From contig NZ_JBHSCH010000013.1 of NCBI RefSeq assembly GCF_042651065.1, forward strand, positions 15,140 to 79,139: a DNA stretch of 64,000 nt. The letters run 5' to 3'. This document shows, in pieces, positions 63,430 through 64,000 of this stretch. The notes below the pieces were generated by a model. It was not told where the DNA came from. It ran no database searches and worked only from the letters and a program-made list of their open reading frames with translations. Made by a program: the position numbers and the translations under genes. This stretch comes from Pseudoroseomonas aestuarii (GTDB taxonomy: Bacteria > Pseudomonadota > Alphaproteobacteria > Acetobacterales > Acetobacteraceae). The first letter of the stretch is position 1; each line of letters starts with the position of its first letter.

Positions 63430-64000
63430 ATGGCACTGCGTGACCTGTGGGCCCGCCTGACGGGCCGTGAGAAGGACAAGGCGGCCGAGGACGCGGCGGC
63501 GCCCGCGCCCGAGATGGAGCCCGGGCACCCCGAGGCCCTGCCCGAGCCTGCCCCGCCCGAGCCTGCCCCGCCCGAGCCCACCCCTTCCGAGCCTGCTTCG
63601 ATCAGGCCTGCCTCGGCTGAGCCGCCCGCCCCGGAAGCCCCTTTGGCCGCCGATGAGGCCGAGCCGGAGCTTCCGCCGCCCGCCCACACCCATCCGGCGG
63701 TGATGGCGCCCGCGCCGGAGGGCACGCGCAGCCCGCCGCCCGAAGGGCTGGAAGCGCCAGAGGATGCGCCGGCCGGCCGCCTGCCGGAAGCCGCCGGCGC
63801 CGTGGCCCCGCCCGAGACGCGCTCGCCGCAGCCGTCGGACCTGGCCGGCCTGCCGCCGGGTCATCTGCCGCCGGGTCATCTGCCGCCGGGCGACCTGCCC
63901 GCCACGCCGCCCCCGCTTTGGCGGAGGATGCCATCCTGGCCGCCGATGGCGCCCGGCTGCGGCTGCACCACCGCGCCCCGCCGGAGGGCAGGCCCGTGCG
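63430..64000 (+). CDS. Pro/Glu-rich protein, 5' part only (possible FtsY N-terminus)
   Basis: An open frame from ATG 63430 to the window edge (190 residues visible). It starts MALRDLWARLTGREKDK, then an acidic Pro/Ala/Glu-rich region with PEPAPPEPAP repeats (about 38-58) and LPPGH repeats (about 142-156). In many alphaproteobacteria ftsY follows mtaB, and FtsY has an acidic, variable N-terminal A domain, so that is one candidate. However, after about 63910 this frame stops looking protein-like (WRRMPSWPPMAPGCGC), while another plus frame reads AEDAILAADGARLRLHHRAP, like the start of an alpha/beta hydrolase. The NG GTPase domain is not in view. Identity is unresolved. Confidence 0.4.
   Translation, partial: MALRDLWARLTGREKDKAAEDAAAPAPEMEPGHPEALPEPAPPEPAPPEPTPSEPASIRPASAEPPAPEAPLAADEAEPELPPPAHTHPAVMAPAPEGTRSPPPEGLEAPEDAPAGRLPEAAGAVAPPETRSPQPSDLAGLPPGHLPPGHLPPGDLPATPPPLWRRMPSWPPMAPGCGCTTAPRRRAGPC
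63850..63897 (+). repeat. 15-bp in-frame tandem repeat
   Basis: CTGCCGCCGGGTCAT occurs twice and is followed by a third copy, CTGCCGCCGGGCGAC, encoding LPPGHLPPGHLPPGD. It lies just before the point where the coding signal appears to change frame, so slippage here is a plausible cause. Confidence 0.8.

Noticed and set aside
63541..63897. CRISPR-like repeats at the right edge
   Set aside because: The repeats are contiguous or degenerate, in frame and encode Pro-rich peptide; there are no unique spacers and no cas genes.

Overview
The window is a gene-dense, very GC-rich bacterial chromosome segment with strong G/C preference at third codon positions. Gene content and order point to an alphaproteobacterium, most likely Acetobacteraceae (Roseomonas-like). 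Supporting signs are the glyQ-glyS-ppdK order, the dapF-mtaB pair, a DUF3035/BamF-type lipoprotein behind lspA, and PQQ-propeller BamB next to der. The genus is an inference from family knowledge, not a database result. I see no rRNA, tRNA, CRISPR array, transposase, integrase or phage gene. No intergenic gap reaches 300 bp; the largest are 6854-7142 (289 bp) and 45291-45573 (283 bp).

Layout. 1-4233 (minus): yfgM-like, bamB and der (5' part only), then a dihydroorotase-family amidohydrolase. 4355-11404: a TenA_E-type protein, an asparagine synthetase, and a surface-polysaccharide block (O-antigen ligase-like, GT4, GT9), ending with folate-binding YgfZ. 11463-17306 (minus): glyQ-glyS-ppdK. 17397-20131: NTF2-like protein, HAD phosphatase, and an HxlR regulator divergent from an NAD(P)-binding protein and a FrnE/DsbA-like protein. 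20252-26968 (mostly minus): exported lyase-superfamily enzyme, M29 aminopeptidase, DUF2252, exported beta-carbonic anhydrase (plus), GNAT and SppA. 27053-33070 (plus): glutathione-dependent formaldehyde dehydrogenase, tandem PepSY-like protein, CoA-binding protein, DUF2076, LysR, MFS and TRIC channel. 33105-38004: a minus operon of three genes (threonine-synthase-like, M81 peptidase, DSD1/D-threonine-aldolase-like) divergent from an M20 peptidase. 38031-43860: MarR divergent from DUF1428, Kef-type antiporter, MDR oxidoreductase, M20 peptidase and LOG protein. 43889-56636: ribF, antisense nucleotidase, ileS, lspA, BamF-like, an M16 peptidase pair, pgi, mutL and a tandem YCII protein. 56878-64000: rpmI-rplT-pheS-pheT, dapF, mtaB and a Pro/Glu-rich reading frame cut by the window edge.

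Most of this is core chromosome: translation (four aminoacyl-tRNA synthetase subunits, two ribosomal proteins, tRNA modification), envelope biogenesis and central metabolism. The most unusual signals are not genes. Two families of dispersed, palindromic, terminator-like elements sit directly behind stop codons: an AT-rich triple-hairpin element of about 114 bp in three copies (20137, 21772, 41873), and a GGGGGAAGGAATTCCCCC element in four copies (5008, 11417, 33059, 61165). Two regulator/target pairs show readable operators: two dyads between hxlR and its divergent gene, and a perfect GTTGATATCAAC palindrome on the -10 region of the MarR-controlled promoter. The PLP-enzyme/M81/M20 cluster and the exported lyase are the best candidates for undescribed biochemistry. 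At the right edge the coding signal appears to change frame.
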